From: Lysobacter solisilvae
GTDB lineage: Bacteria; Pseudomonadota; Gammaproteobacteria; Xanthomonadales; Xanthomonadaceae
DNA: 64,000 nt
Direction: 5' to 3'
Assembly: GCF_016613535.2 (NCBI RefSeq)
Contig: NZ_CP071518.1
Coordinates: forward strand, 2,046,001 to 2,110,000
This document shows, one piece after another, positions 53,125-61,587 of this stretch (the stretch's first letter is position 1; every line of letters starts with the position of its first letter). The notes beneath the pieces are model-generated. The model ran no database searches. It was not told the DNA's origin and saw only the letters and a list, made by a program, of their open reading frames with translations. The translations under genes and the position numbers were made by a program.

Positions 53125-54471
53125 ATGATGAAGCTCGCGACCGCCTGGCTGCGCATCCCTTTCTGGCAACGGGTGGTGGGCGGATTCGTCCTGGGCGCGC
53201 TGGCCGGCTGGCTGCTGGGTGAGGACGCGGTGACGTGGTTCGGCCCGCTGGGCGACATCTACGTCAACCTGATCAAGATGATCGCCGTGCCGCTGGTGTT
53301 CTTCGCGGTGGTCAGCGCCGTGGGCGCGCTGCACGGGCAGAAGTCGATCGCCGCGCTGGGCGGGCGGACGTTCGCCTGGTTCGCGGCGACCGCGGTCCTG
53401 GCAGTCGTCGTGGGCCTGGCGGCGGGCTGGATCCTGCAGCCCGGCAGCGGCGTGGGCGCGCTGCAGGTCGCGGCTGACTACACCGCGAAAGAGGTCCCGC
53501 GGGTGGCCGACGTGCTGTTCAACATCGTGCCGTCCAACCCCTTCCAGGCGCTGGCGGGCGCCGCGCAGACGAAGCTGGCCGACGGCACGACGGTGCTGGT
53601 GCCGCGCAACGGCACGGTGCTGCAGGTGATCTTCTTCGCCGGGCTGCTGGGCTTTGCACTGGTGAAGCTGGGCGAGCGCACCGCCCAGCTGCGCAAGCTA
53701 ATGGGCGAAGCCAGCGAGGCCATGATCCAGGTCACCCGCTTCGTGCTCGAGTTCACGCCGCTGGGCACGTTCGGCCTGATCGCCGCGCTGGTCGGCGGCT
53801 ACGGTTTCGAGCAGCTGCGGCCGCTGCTCAGCTTCGTGGTGGCGCTGTACGTGGCCTGCGCCTTCCACATCGTGGTCGTTTACAGCGGACTGCTGCTCGC
53901 GCACGGCCTCAACCCCCTCAAGTTCTTCCGCGGCGCGGCCTCGGCGATGCAGGTGGCCTTCGTGGCTTCCAGCAGTTTCGCCGCGATGCCCGCTTCGCTG
54001 CGCAGCGCCATCCACAACCACGGCGTGGACCGCGACTACGCGGCCTTCGCCGTGCCACTGGGCGCCAGCATCAAGATGGATGGCTGCGGCGCGATCTATC
54101 CCGCGCTGGCGGCGGTTTTCATCGCGCAGTACACCGGCGTCGAACTGTCGATGTCGCAGTACCTGGTCATCATGCTGGCTTCGGTGCTGGGCAGCTTCGG
54201 CACCGCCGGCGTGCCCGGCACGGCGGTGATCATGGCCACCGTGGTGCTGAGCGCCGCGAACCTGCCGCTGGCGGCCATCGGCTATCTCTACGCGATCGAC
54301 CGCATCCTCGACATGATGCGCACGATGACCAACGTCACCGGCCAGATGCTGGTGCCGGTGCTGGTGGCGAAGGAGACGGGGTTGCTGGACCGCGAAGTGT
54401 ATGAAGCGGCGTCGAGCAACGTCGGCATCGCCGAAGGCGAAGTGGCCGAAGTCGCCCGCGAGAAGGCCTGA
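53125..54471 (+). CDS. Dicarboxylate/amino acid:cation symporter (DAACS family)
   Basis: The 448-residue protein has about eight membrane helices and two re-entrant hairpins: ASSSFAAMPASL in the first (the serine-rich motif), ASIKMDGCGAIYPALAAVF (the NMDG-type motif, here KMDG) and GTAGVPGTAVIM in the second. It should take up glutamate, aspartate or C4-dicarboxylates with sodium or protons. The KMDG variant may alter cation binding. ATG 53125 is used; the next codon is also ATG. The gene is divergent from the alkaline phosphatase. Confidence 0.93.
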   Translation: MMKLATAWLRIPFWQRVVGGFVLGALAGWLLGEDAVTWFGPLGDIYVNLIKMIAVPLVFFAVVSAVGALHGQKSIAALGGRTFAWFAATAVLAVVVGLAAGWILQPGSGVGALQVAADYTAKEVPRVADVLFNIVPSNPFQALAGAAQTKLADGTTVLVPRNGTVLQVIFFAGLLGFALVKLGERTAQLRKLMGEASEAMIQVTRFVLEFTPLGTFGLIAALVGGYGFEQLRPLLSFVVALYVACAFHIVVVYSGLLLAHGLNPLKFFRGAASAMQVAFVASSSFAAMPASLRSAIHNHGVDRDYAAFAVPLGASIKMDGCGAIYPALAAVFIAQYTGVELSMSQYLVIMLASVLGSFGTAGVPGTAVIMATVVLSAANLPLAAIGYLYAIDRILDMMRTMTNVTGQMLVPVLVAKETGLLDREVYEAASSNVGIAEGEVAEVAREKA

Positions 54472-54645
54472 GCCGGGGCGCCTGACCCGGAATTCCCGGG
54501 GTGGATGCATGCCGGAGCCTGAATACATGAACCGGAACAGCGTCGATCCGCCGGCGGGCTCACGCCTCCTTGGCCGGAACCGCCGCATCATTTCCAGCAA
54601 CCCGGCGCGCTATCCGCGCCAGCAGACAGTCCCCGGGGGCACACC

Positions 54646-55071
54646 ATGACTGCACAGATTGAACTGGTCGAACACTTCCCCGAGGTCGAAGACTATTGCC
54701 GCCTGCGCACTGTGGCCGGCATGTCGCCCAAGACCGCGGAAGCCGCGCGCAAGGGACTGCCCAACACCCTGTACGGCGTCAGCCTGCGCCACGACGGCGA
54801 GGTGATCGGCATGGGCCGGATCATCGGCGACGGCGGCTGCTTCTACACGGTGGTCGACATCGCCGTGGCCCCGCCCTGGCAGGGGCAGGGCCTGGGCAAG
54901 CGGATCATGAATGCGCTGGACGCCTGGCTGCGCACCCACGCCGAACCTTCCGCCTACGTCACCCTGGTGGCCGATGGCGAAGCGCGCCATCTCTACTCGA
55001 AATATGGCTTCGTCGAAACCGCGCCGGCATCGGTCAACATGGAGTACATCGTGATGCCGCCGGCCGGGTGA
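54646..55071 (+). CDS. GNAT family N-acetyltransferase
   Basis: The 141-residue protein has the acetyl-CoA loop VAPPWQGQGLGKRIMN and the late SKYGFVET element of GNAT enzymes. Length and order are normal. It resembles small GNATs near the PA4026/YjaB-type group, but the acceptor cannot be named. Confidence 0.88.
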   Translation: MTAQIELVEHFPEVEDYCRLRTVAGMSPKTAEAARKGLPNTLYGVSLRHDGEVIGMGRIIGDGGCFYTVVDIAVAPPWQGQGLGKRIMNALDAWLRTHAEPSAYVTLVADGEARHLYSKYGFVETAPASVNMEYIVMPPAG

Positions 55072-55164
55072 TCGGGCTTGTCGAGCTGATCGTCCTTGCA
55101 GGCGGTGCGTGCGATGGCCGGGGCGATCGCACGGGTTACCTCGCCGGCCGATCCGGGCGCGGTC

Positions 55165-55653
55165 TCACACGCGCGAATGGCTCCACGACACCATCCGCCC
55201 GTCGCGGTAGGGCATCACCCCGTGGAAGGGCCGCGGATCGCCGTCGAACACCATCGGCAGGAAGTGCCGGTCGCCTTCCCACATCGGGAGTTCATGCAGG
55301 CGGTCGAGGTCCACCCATTCCAGCGTGCCCTCGGGATTGCGCTCGAATGGTTCGCCGGCGAAACGGGTGATGAGGAAAACGAATCCCAGCCAGTCCTCGC
55401 CGTGCTTGCCGAAACCCGGCCAGCTGATCGTGCCGCGCAGCTGCAGCTCCAGGCAGTCGATGCCGGCTTCTTCGTCGATCTCCCGACGCATGCCCGCCAG
55501 CACGTCCTCGAGCGGTTCGAGCTTGCCTCCCAGCCCGTTGTACTTGCCCAACTGGTGGTCATCGGGCCGCGCGTTGCGGTGGACCATCAGCACGCGTTGG
55601 CCGTCGGCCGAAAGTACGTAGCCGAGCGTGGCGACGATGGGCGTGTAGGGCAT
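55165..55653 (-). CDS. NUDIX hydrolase (MutT-like)
   Basis: The 162-residue protein carries a complete Nudix box: GGKLEPLEDVLAGMRREIDE followed by EAGI (G-x5-E-x7-RE-x2-EE-x-G), which places the metal-binding glutamates. It begins with the VATLGYVLSADGQRVLMVHRN strand region of 8-oxo-dGTP diphosphatases (MutT/NUDT1-like). It probably cleans oxidised nucleotides. ATG at 55653 starts the conserved region. Confidence 0.9.
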   Translation of the reverse strand: MPYTPIVATLGYVLSADGQRVLMVHRNARPDDHQLGKYNGLGGKLEPLEDVLAGMRREIDEEAGIDCLELQLRGTISWPGFGKHGEDWLGFVFLITRFAGEPFERNPEGTLEWVDLDRLHELPMWEGDRHFLPMVFDGDPRPFHGVMPYRDGRMVSWSHSRV

Positions 55654-55734
55654 GGAGGGCGGTGGCGAGCGGGGCGGGGCGCGACAGTGTCCGCCATTGC
55701 GCCGTGCGCCGCAAAGCGCCCGCGCTCCCGGACA

Positions 55735-55764
55735 AGAAAAAAGCGCCCGTGCATGCACGGGCGC
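55735..55764 (-). terminator. Rho-independent terminator of the tandem-repeat hydrolase gene
   Basis: A 10-bp stem GCGCCCGTGC/GCACGGGCGC (55743-55752 with 55755-55764) is followed, on the minus strand, by seven T residues. Confidence 0.9.
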
Positions 55765-55827
55765 CGGAAGGTCCGCGCGTGGCCTCCAGGGGAGAGGCCA
55801 CGCCGGTTCACTTCAGTCAATCACCGA

Positions 55828-57777
55828 TCACCAGGTCATCAGCGCCAGGCGGATCTCGTCGCGGTACAGCTCGTTGGCGGCCTTGGAGTAGGCGGCGGTG
55901 TAGTTGGTGTCGGCCGGGCATTCGATCGTGGCCGTATTGGTGTCTTCCCAGCAGCCCGTCTTGACGTCGGAGATGAAGCGGCCGAAGACGTAGGTGCGGT
56001 AGGAGGTGACACCGCTGACCTTGATCGGCAGGCGGATGATGCCGGTGCCGGAGCGGACGATCACCTTCTGGCCGCAGCCACCATTGGAGTCGGGCAGGCA
56101 CGTGTTGTAGCTGCCGCCCTTGCCCCAGCGCTGGATCAGCTGGCCGAACTGCGAGGCCACGGTGGCCGACTTGCCCAGCTTGGTTGCTTCCTCGTTGATG
56201 ATCGTCTGCAGCGCGGTGCCGGCGACGCTGCCTGCCGGGTTGGCCGATTCCAGGAACTCGGTGCGGGCGTTGTTGGTGTTGCTCAGGAGCGAGCTGTCCC
56301 ACACGCCTTCGTAGATCCGCGCCAGGTCAGCCGCGGTGGTGTCGTTGCGGCGGTTGGCCGGGTCGATCTTGCCGGTGCTGAAGTTCTTGTAGGCGCAGCC
56401 GATGTTGTGGCGGAGCGTGGTGCCGGTCATGCCCGCCAGCGATGCGGTGGCGTTGAACGGGGCGAAGCCGCCGTAGCGGATCACCGAGCCGCGCGTGGTG
56501 CGGTTGTCGGAGATGGACATCATCTGGTCGAGACCGGTCTCGAAGTTGTAGTCCATCCGCGAGTTGGCCGGCGTTTCCAGCGACGGGTCCGGGCACGCGT
56601 TCTTGCGTTCGGTCAGGGTGCCGCTGCGGTAGTCGTAGTAGACGAACGACGAGGGCAGCGTGTCGGTGCCCGCGGCGACGCGGCGCATCGAGTGCAGCAG
56701 GTGCAGCGACTTGAGCGCGCTGGCGGTTTCGGCGCGGCGACGCGAGTTCAGGTCGACCTTGGTGGTGCCGCCGACCTGCTTGAGGTAGGACTCGAAGATG
56801 CCGATGGTCGGGTTGCCGTTGCTGTCCAGGAAGCTGGAATGCAGCGAACGCATGCGGCGCGTGCTGGCGTTGGCGGTGTCGATGAAGGCCGCGTCGTAGC
56901 GGCGGATGCCCAGGCCATCGACGTAGCTGTTGATGTCGACCGGACGCGAGGCGACCTGGTTGGCGTAGTTGATCAGGTCGGTGCCGGAGGTGAAGCCGTA
57001 GCGGTACCACCAGGCGGTGGCGTCCGAACCGGTGTTGCGGGTCAGGATGACGTTGTAGGTGCCGTCCTTCTGGCGGTCCATCTTGACCACGCGGCCATTG
57101 AAGGCGCTGACCTTGGCGGCGACGCCGGCCGTGGACTGGTTGATCCACCACTGCCACGCCTTCGCGTCGGCGCCGGTGTTGGCCACGGCCACCATCGAGT
57201 AGTACTTGGTCGCGCCGACGTAGTAGGTGTCCACGTCGATCATGCGGTGGCCCGAGTTGGCCAGGTGCGTGCTGATCTGCGGCTGGGTCACGCCGCTGAG
57301 GTAGCTCCACGCGCGCGCGGCGGTGCCGGTGTTGGAGACCATGACCACGGCGTAGCGGATGGCGCCGCCGCCGGCGTCGTAGGGTTCCATGTCGATCAGG
57401 CGCGCGTTGTTGGTGCTCAGGTAGCTGCCGACCTGCGCGAAGGTCAGGCCGTAGTACCACCACCAGCCCGGCACGGAGTAGCTGCCGGCGTTGCGCACCA
57501 TGCGCACCGAGAAGCGTGGCGAACCGCTCACGACGCTGTCGACGTTCACCTGGGTCAGCCGCGCGCCATTGGTGCTGGCGTAGCTGCCGACCTGCGCGGC
57601 GGTGAGGCCGTGGTACATCCACCAGCCGGTGGGGACGTTCGTGTTGTGGTCGTTGGTGGATGCAGTCGCGTCAAGCGCGGCCTGCGCGGGCTGCGCGCCG
57701 GCCAGACAGGCCAGCGCCAGCACCGAGGCGGCAAGCATCGTCGACAGGCGGCGGGTTTGGGGGATGGAGCCAAGCAT
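55828..57777 (-). CDS. Secreted tandem-repeat serine hydrolase (polyglycine hydrolase-like)
   Basis: The 649-residue protein has a signal peptide (ending AQPAQA). Residues 35-280 hold about five repeats of the type WWWYYGLTFAQVGSYLSTN-ARLIDM...RYAVVMV-NTG, the bacterial tandem repeat domain found with polyglycine hydrolases. The rest is a serine hydrolase of the beta-lactamase-related fold: SALK (S-x-x-K nucleophile motif) and MSISDNRTT (the SDN motif). It probably cuts a peptide or peptidoglycan outside the cell. GAGGA precedes ATG 57777 by 7 bases; the longer start at 57810 lacks a ribosome site. Confidence 0.85.
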   Translation of the reverse strand: MLGSIPQTRRLSTMLAASVLALACLAGAQPAQAALDATASTNDHNTNVPTGWWMYHGLTAAQVGSYASTNGARLTQVNVDSVVSGSPRFSVRMVRNAGSYSVPGWWWYYGLTFAQVGSYLSTNNARLIDMEPYDAGGGAIRYAVVMVSNTGTAARAWSYLSGVTQPQISTHLANSGHRMIDVDTYYVGATKYYSMVAVANTGADAKAWQWWINQSTAGVAAKVSAFNGRVVKMDRQKDGTYNVILTRNTGSDATAWWYRYGFTSGTDLINYANQVASRPVDINSYVDGLGIRRYDAAFIDTANASTRRMRSLHSSFLDSNGNPTIGIFESYLKQVGGTTKVDLNSRRRAETASALKSLHLLHSMRRVAAGTDTLPSSFVYYDYRSGTLTERKNACPDPSLETPANSRMDYNFETGLDQMMSISDNRTTRGSVIRYGGFAPFNATASLAGMTGTTLRHNIGCAYKNFSTGKIDPANRRNDTTAADLARIYEGVWDSSLLSNTNNARTEFLESANPAGSVAGTALQTIINEEATKLGKSATVASQFGQLIQRWGKGGSYNTCLPDSNGGCGQKVIVRSGTGIIRLPIKVSGVTSYRTYVFGRFISDVKTGCWEDTNTATIECPADTNYTAAYSKAANELYRDEIRLALMTW

Positions 57778-57810
57778 GGTGGTGTCCTCGTTGTGGAATG
57801 CGGTCTTCAT

Positions 57811-58290
57811 TGAGAGCGTGCCGATCGGGGGAGAATCGATCGGCGAAGGTCGCGATCGAATTCCGGCACGTCCGAGTTAACGCATGGACACTGGTGATCC
57901 GGACAGAAAAACACGCAAAAAAATGCGATTGACGAACAATCGGCAGATTCTCGATTTGCGTGTCGGGTGGCGTCGTTCTTTTGCGATAAGCACTCCTTCG
58001 CCCTGCAGACAAGGCACGCCGCGAGCGTTGCCCGAGTGCGCGCAGACCACGCGCATCGCGGTGCGCGGCACTGCTGGTACGGCGTGATGGGCCGGGTCTT
58101 GGAGGCCTGTCGAAATTGAGGTCGCGAACGATGTCGGGATGGACGCCCGTTCTGCGATAAGCACAATGAAGGCCCCGGTTCGCACCGCGGTGCGGCGGTG
58201 GGGCAGGCTACCGGGTGCGTATTCGTGCCGCCCGGCGCGCGCCGTGCTGATGGTGTGTGGTGAGTCGGAGTGCGCTCGGCGCGCCGGAAT
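57811..58290. promoter_or_regulatory. Long AT-richer upstream region with a 12-bp repeat
   Basis: No gene is evident in about 480 bases upstream of the tandem-repeat hydrolase. The part 57890-57990 is clearly richer in A and T than its surroundings, as expected for a promoter region. TGCGATAAGCAC occurs at 57982-57993 and again at 58153-58164, both after GTTCT; it could be a regulator binding site. This is speculative. Confidence 0.4.
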
Positions 58291-58723
58291 TCAGCGTCGC
58301 GATGTCGGCCTGCGCGGGCCGGTCCGCCACGCCGCCAGCAGGGCGGCGGGGACGGGCAACAGCAGGCCGCACAGCGTCATCCACAGCGGGTGACCGGTGA
58401 TCTCGCTCTGCATCGACCACGCCGCCGCGACCACCGCCAGGCCCACGCAGGCGGCGGCTGCGCGAGGCCAGTGGCGCGAGACGACGGCTGCCACGCCGCC
58501 ACCCACGACCGCCCCCCAGGACCCAGGCCGCCACTACGCTTGCCAGGGCGCCGAACGGCGCTGCGGCCAGGATCCGCGCCAGGTCCCCGGGACGGGCCGG
58601 ATCCAGGCCCGGCGGGAGCGGGTACAGGCGCATGCCGGCCCATTCCACGGCGGCGACGGTCAAGCCCATGGCCAGCAGGCCCAGCACCACGCCGACGACG
58701 AACAGCAGCACGGCCTTGGCCAT
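58291..58723 (-). CDS. Small membrane protein, frame broken by a C run
   Basis: About 143 residues with three to four hydrophobic helices: VLLFVVGVVLGLLAMGLTVA, ILAAAPFGALASVVAAWVLG, AACVGLAVVAAAWSM and PLWMTLCGLLLPVPAALLAA. The frame shifts at the six-C run 58512-58517; dropping one C joins the halves smoothly (AWVLGAVVGGGVAAVV). No family was recognised. A sequencing error is likely. Confidence 0.68.
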
Positions 58724-58830
58724 CGGAGCGCTCCGGGAAAGGGATGGGGCAGGATTGCGCGTGGCGCCCGTCACCGCAAGGCGCGCACACTGGCAGGCGG
58801 CGCGGATGCGTCGCGGCACGAGGCGGTGTC

Positions 58831-59320
58831 ATGAGCGGTCAGCAAAGCGAGATCACCCTGCGGTTCCCTGGCCGAGCCCACGGACGTGAACTACGGCGGC
58901 AATGTCCACGGCGGCACGGTGATGAAATGGATCGACCAGGCGGGCTACGCGGCGGCGGTGGGTTGGAGCGGGCACTACTGCGTGACCGTGGCCGTGGGCG
59001 GCATCCGCTTCGTCGCGCCCATCCACACGAGCGACCTGGTCACGGTGCGGGCGAAGCTGGTGCATACCGGCACGACGAGCATGCACATCGCGATCGGCGT
59101 GCGGGCCGGCGATCCGGTGAAGGGCGGGGCGGCGCGGCTGTGCGCACACTGCGTGATCGTCTTCGTCGCGGTCGACGGGGTGGGGGGCAAGCCGGTGCCC
59201 GTGTCGCCCTTGCCGCTGACCAGCGAGGACGACCGCAGCCTGGCGGAGTACGCCCAGAAGGTGATGGCCCTGAGCAAGGACATCGAGCAGCAGGTACTGC
59301 AGCTGGGGGTGGAAGGTTAG
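58831..59320 (+). CDS. Acyl-CoA thioesterase (hotdog fold), frame broken by a C run
   Basis: The start MSGQQSEITLRF belongs to one frame and the rest to another; removing one C from 58866-58868 gives RFLAEPTDVNYGGNVHGGTV-MKWIDQAG. That is the classic YciA/acyl-CoA hydrolase signature (N-x-x-G-x-x-x-GG-x-x-M-x-W-x-D). The end is DDRSLAEYAQKVMALSK. About 162 residues. It should hydrolyse acyl-CoA thioesters in the cytoplasm. The break is probably a sequencing error. Confidence 0.87.
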
Positions 59321-59358
59321 GGACCCGCGCGGCGCGGTCCCGGCGCCCGCAAATGCAA

Positions 59359-59378
59359 AGGCCGCCCGGAGGCGGCCT
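59359..59378 (-). terminator. Weak terminator hairpin between convergent genes
   Basis: An 8-bp stem AGGCCGCC/GGCGGCCT with a CGGA loop lies between the thioesterase and the NlpC/P60 gene. On the minus strand it is followed by TTTGCATTT, a poor T tract. Confidence 0.5.
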
Positions 59379-59401
59379 CGTCTGCGATCCGGGCCCGGGC
59401 C

Positions 59402-60223
59402 TCAGCCCTCGGTGCTGACCCGGCGTGCCTGCATGAAGCGTCCGCTCCAGTAGCCCTGCTCCAGGCTGGACACGGTCACGTCCTTGCCGCGGCTGGGGGC
59501 GTGCACGAATCGGCCTTCGCCCACGTAGATGCCGACGTGGTTGACCCGGCCCTTCAGGCCAAAGAAGACCAGGTCGCCGGCAACGAGCTTGGCGCGGTCG
59601 GTGATCAGTTCGCCGTTCTTGGCCATGTCGCGCGACACGCGCGGAAGTTCGATGCCCAGCGCGTTGCGGAACACGTAGCCGACCAGGCCGCTGCAGTCGA
59701 AGCCCTTGTCCGGATCGGTACCGCCCCAGCGGTAGGGGGTGCCCAGCAGGGCCAGCGCCTTCTGCAGGACGGACTTGACCTTGCCGTCGGACTCGGCCGC
59801 CACCGGCTCGCCCTCGGCGTCGGCCTGCAGCTCGCCCGAGGGGAGCAGGTTCATCGGGGACAGCGCGCGGTGCACGTCGGCGGCCAGCAGGAGGGCGCGG
59901 GTGGACAGCGGGACGGTATCGGTGGCCACGCGCGTCACCGGCGACAGCTGCGGCTTGGCGGGCTTGGCGGCGGGCTTGGCCTCTTCGGCCTTGGTGGCCG
60001 GCGCGGGGACGGCGGCGCCCTGGGTGGTGGTGTCGACGCGGCTGCGGAAAGGCGCGGCGTCGTCGAGCGGTGCGGCCAGGGTCGACGCGGCGGGCAGGCA
60101 CAGGGCCAGCGCCAGCGCGGCGAGCGAGGTGGTCCGGAAGGTCCGGACGGAGGTGGTGGCGGCAGGGCGGCCGGTATTTCGGGTCGTCACGCAGTCATCA
60201 CTATAAGAAGACCGGGGGATCAT
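59402..60223 (-). CDS. NlpC/P60 cell-wall hydrolase, exported
   Basis: The 273-residue protein has an exported N-terminus (hydrophobic LAALALALCLPAASTLAA), a Pro/Ala/Lys-rich linker and an NlpC/P60 domain (about 150-265): Cys in DCSGLVGYV and His in HVGIYVGEGRFVHAPSRG. It should cut D-Glu-meso-DAP peptide bonds in peptidoglycan. The start is uncertain: ATG 60223 has no good ribosome site and GTG 60190 is an alternative. A second member of the family follows 83 bases upstream on the same strand. Confidence 0.88.
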   Translation of the reverse strand: MIPRSSYSDDCVTTRNTGRPAATTSVRTFRTTSLAALALALCLPAASTLAAPLDDAAPFRSRVDTTTQGAAVPAPATKAEEAKPAAKPAKPQLSPVTRVATDTVPLSTRALLLAADVHRALSPMNLLPSGELQADAEGEPVAAESDGKVKSVLQKALALLGTPYRWGGTDPDKGFDCSGLVGYVFRNALGIELPRVSRDMAKNGELITDRAKLVAGDLVFFGLKGRVNHVGIYVGEGRFVHAPSRGKDVTVSSLEQGYWSGRFMQARRVSTEG

Positions 60224-60306
60224 GCCCGCCCAACCGCCGAGGTTTGTTCAATATTTGTTAGTAAGTCGTTAAATATTGACGCCGAGTTGGCAAAACTGAC
60301 CGGTTC

Positions 60307-60879
60307 CTAGCGAAGGATACGTTTCGCGCCGCTGTAGTGGTCCCGCCAATAGCTGCCATCGAGGTGGTCCAGGCGGACCGTCCCGCCACTGCTCGGGGCG
60401 TGGACGAACCGGCCCTCCCCGACGTAGATGCCCACGTGGCTGACGGACCCGCCGCTGCCGAAGAACACCAGGTCGGCCGCGGCCAGGCGCTCGGGTTCGA
60501 TGCGCGGGCCCTGCCAGGCCGCAAGTTCGCGGGAGCTGCGCGGCAGGCTCAGGTCGAGCATGTCGCGGTAGACGTAGTTGACCAGTCCGCTGCAGTCGAA
60601 GCCGGTCTCCGGGGTGTTGCCGCCGTAGCGGTAGGGGGTACCCACCAGGCCGATGGCGCGCATCAGCACCGCATTGGCCCGGACCGGGTCCCGTGGAGCG
60701 ACGACGGGCCAGACGCGGTGGGCGGGCGCCGGCCGCCGCACGGCCTGTTCGGTGCCGCCGCAGCCGGCGAGCAACAGGCCGATCGCTACATATAAGAGGA
60801 CACCGCGTGCTGGCGCGGGAGGGAGGTTGGCCGGATAATGCTCGGCTTCCTCGGGCAGGCTCGGCAGTGGCGTCTTCAC
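60307..60879 (-). CDS. NlpC/P60 cell-wall hydrolase, lipoprotein
   Basis: The 190-residue protein starts at a GTG. It has a lipobox LLAGC at about residues 36-40 after an unusually long 25-residue head, and an NlpC/P60 domain with Cys in DCSGLVNYV and His in HVGIYVGEGRFVHAP. It is close in sequence to the gene at 59402, so the pair is probably a duplication, one anchored and one released. Confidence 0.87.
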   Translation of the reverse strand: MKTPLPSLPEEAEHYPANLPPAPARGVLLYVAIGLLLAGCGGTEQAVRRPAPAHRVWPVVAPRDPVRANAVLMRAIGLVGTPYRYGGNTPETGFDCSGLVNYVYRDMLDLSLPRSSRELAAWQGPRIEPERLAAADLVFFGSGGSVSHVGIYVGEGRFVHAPSSGGTVRLDHLDGSYWRDHYSGAKRILR

Positions 60880-60987
60880 GGTCCGTAGCTTGGCGGCTCA
60901 CTGCAATGCGGGCAAGCCGTCCCTCCCACCCCATCGACCCGACCGCGTCCTTCACCCGGCGACGCGGCCCCAGCCTCCAGGCCTGAA

Positions 60988-61467
60988 ATGAAAATCGAAA
61001 AAGACCGCGTCGTCAGCTTCCACTACACCGTCAGCGAGCAGGGCCAGGAGCCGATGGAAAGCTCCGAAGGACGCGATCCGCTGGTGATCATGATCGGCCA
61101 CGGCAACATCATCCCGGGCCTGGAAGAAGCGATGGAGGGCCACGAGGCCGGCGACAAGTTCGAAGTCGACGTGGCCGCCGCGAAGGCCTACGGCGAGAAG
61201 CGCGAGGGCCTGAGCCAGCGCATCCCCAAGAAGCATTTCAACGGCCAGCGCCTGGAACCGGGCATGCAGGTCGTCCTGCAGACCAACTTCGGCCCGCGCG
61301 CGGTGACGATCCAGAAGGTGGGCATGAGCGTGGTCGACGTCGACCTCAACCACCCGATGGCCGGCAAGGACCTGCACTTCGCCATCGAGATCGTTGCCGT
61401 CCGCGAAGCGTCCGCCGAGGAAGTCGAACACGGCCACGTGCACGGCGAGGGTGGTCACCAGCACTGA
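60988..61467 (+). CDS. slyD: FKBP-type peptidylprolyl isomerase SlyD
   Basis: The 159-residue protein has the FKBP catalytic part (VVSFHYTVSEQGQEPMESS, MIGHGNIIPGLEEAMEGHEA) interrupted by the IF chaperone insert (about residues 70-120), the SlyD layout. It ends in a histidine-rich tail HGHVHGEGGHQH that can bind nickel, shorter than that of Escherichia coli. It helps folding and possibly nickel delivery in the cytoplasm. Confidence 0.94.
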   Translation: MKIEKDRVVSFHYTVSEQGQEPMESSEGRDPLVIMIGHGNIIPGLEEAMEGHEAGDKFEVDVAAAKAYGEKREGLSQRIPKKHFNGQRLEPGMQVVLQTNFGPRAVTIQKVGMSVVDVDLNHPMAGKDLHFAIEIVAVREASAEEVEHGHVHGEGGHQH

Positions 61468-61492
61468 GGCCCCGCCTCCGGTGCATGCGCAG

Positions 61493-61515
61493 CGGCCCGC
61501 GAAAGCGGGCCGTTT
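61493..61515 (+). terminator. Terminator-like hairpin after slyD
   Basis: An 8-bp stem CGGCCCGC/GCGGGCCG with a GAAA loop, followed by only three T residues, 25 bases after the slyD stop. Confidence 0.6.
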
Positions 61516-61587
61516 GCGTTGGGGGCCACCTTGCACCGCCCCGCCGATCGCGCTATCGCTGTGCGCCACTGGAATCCGGAGCCGGCC

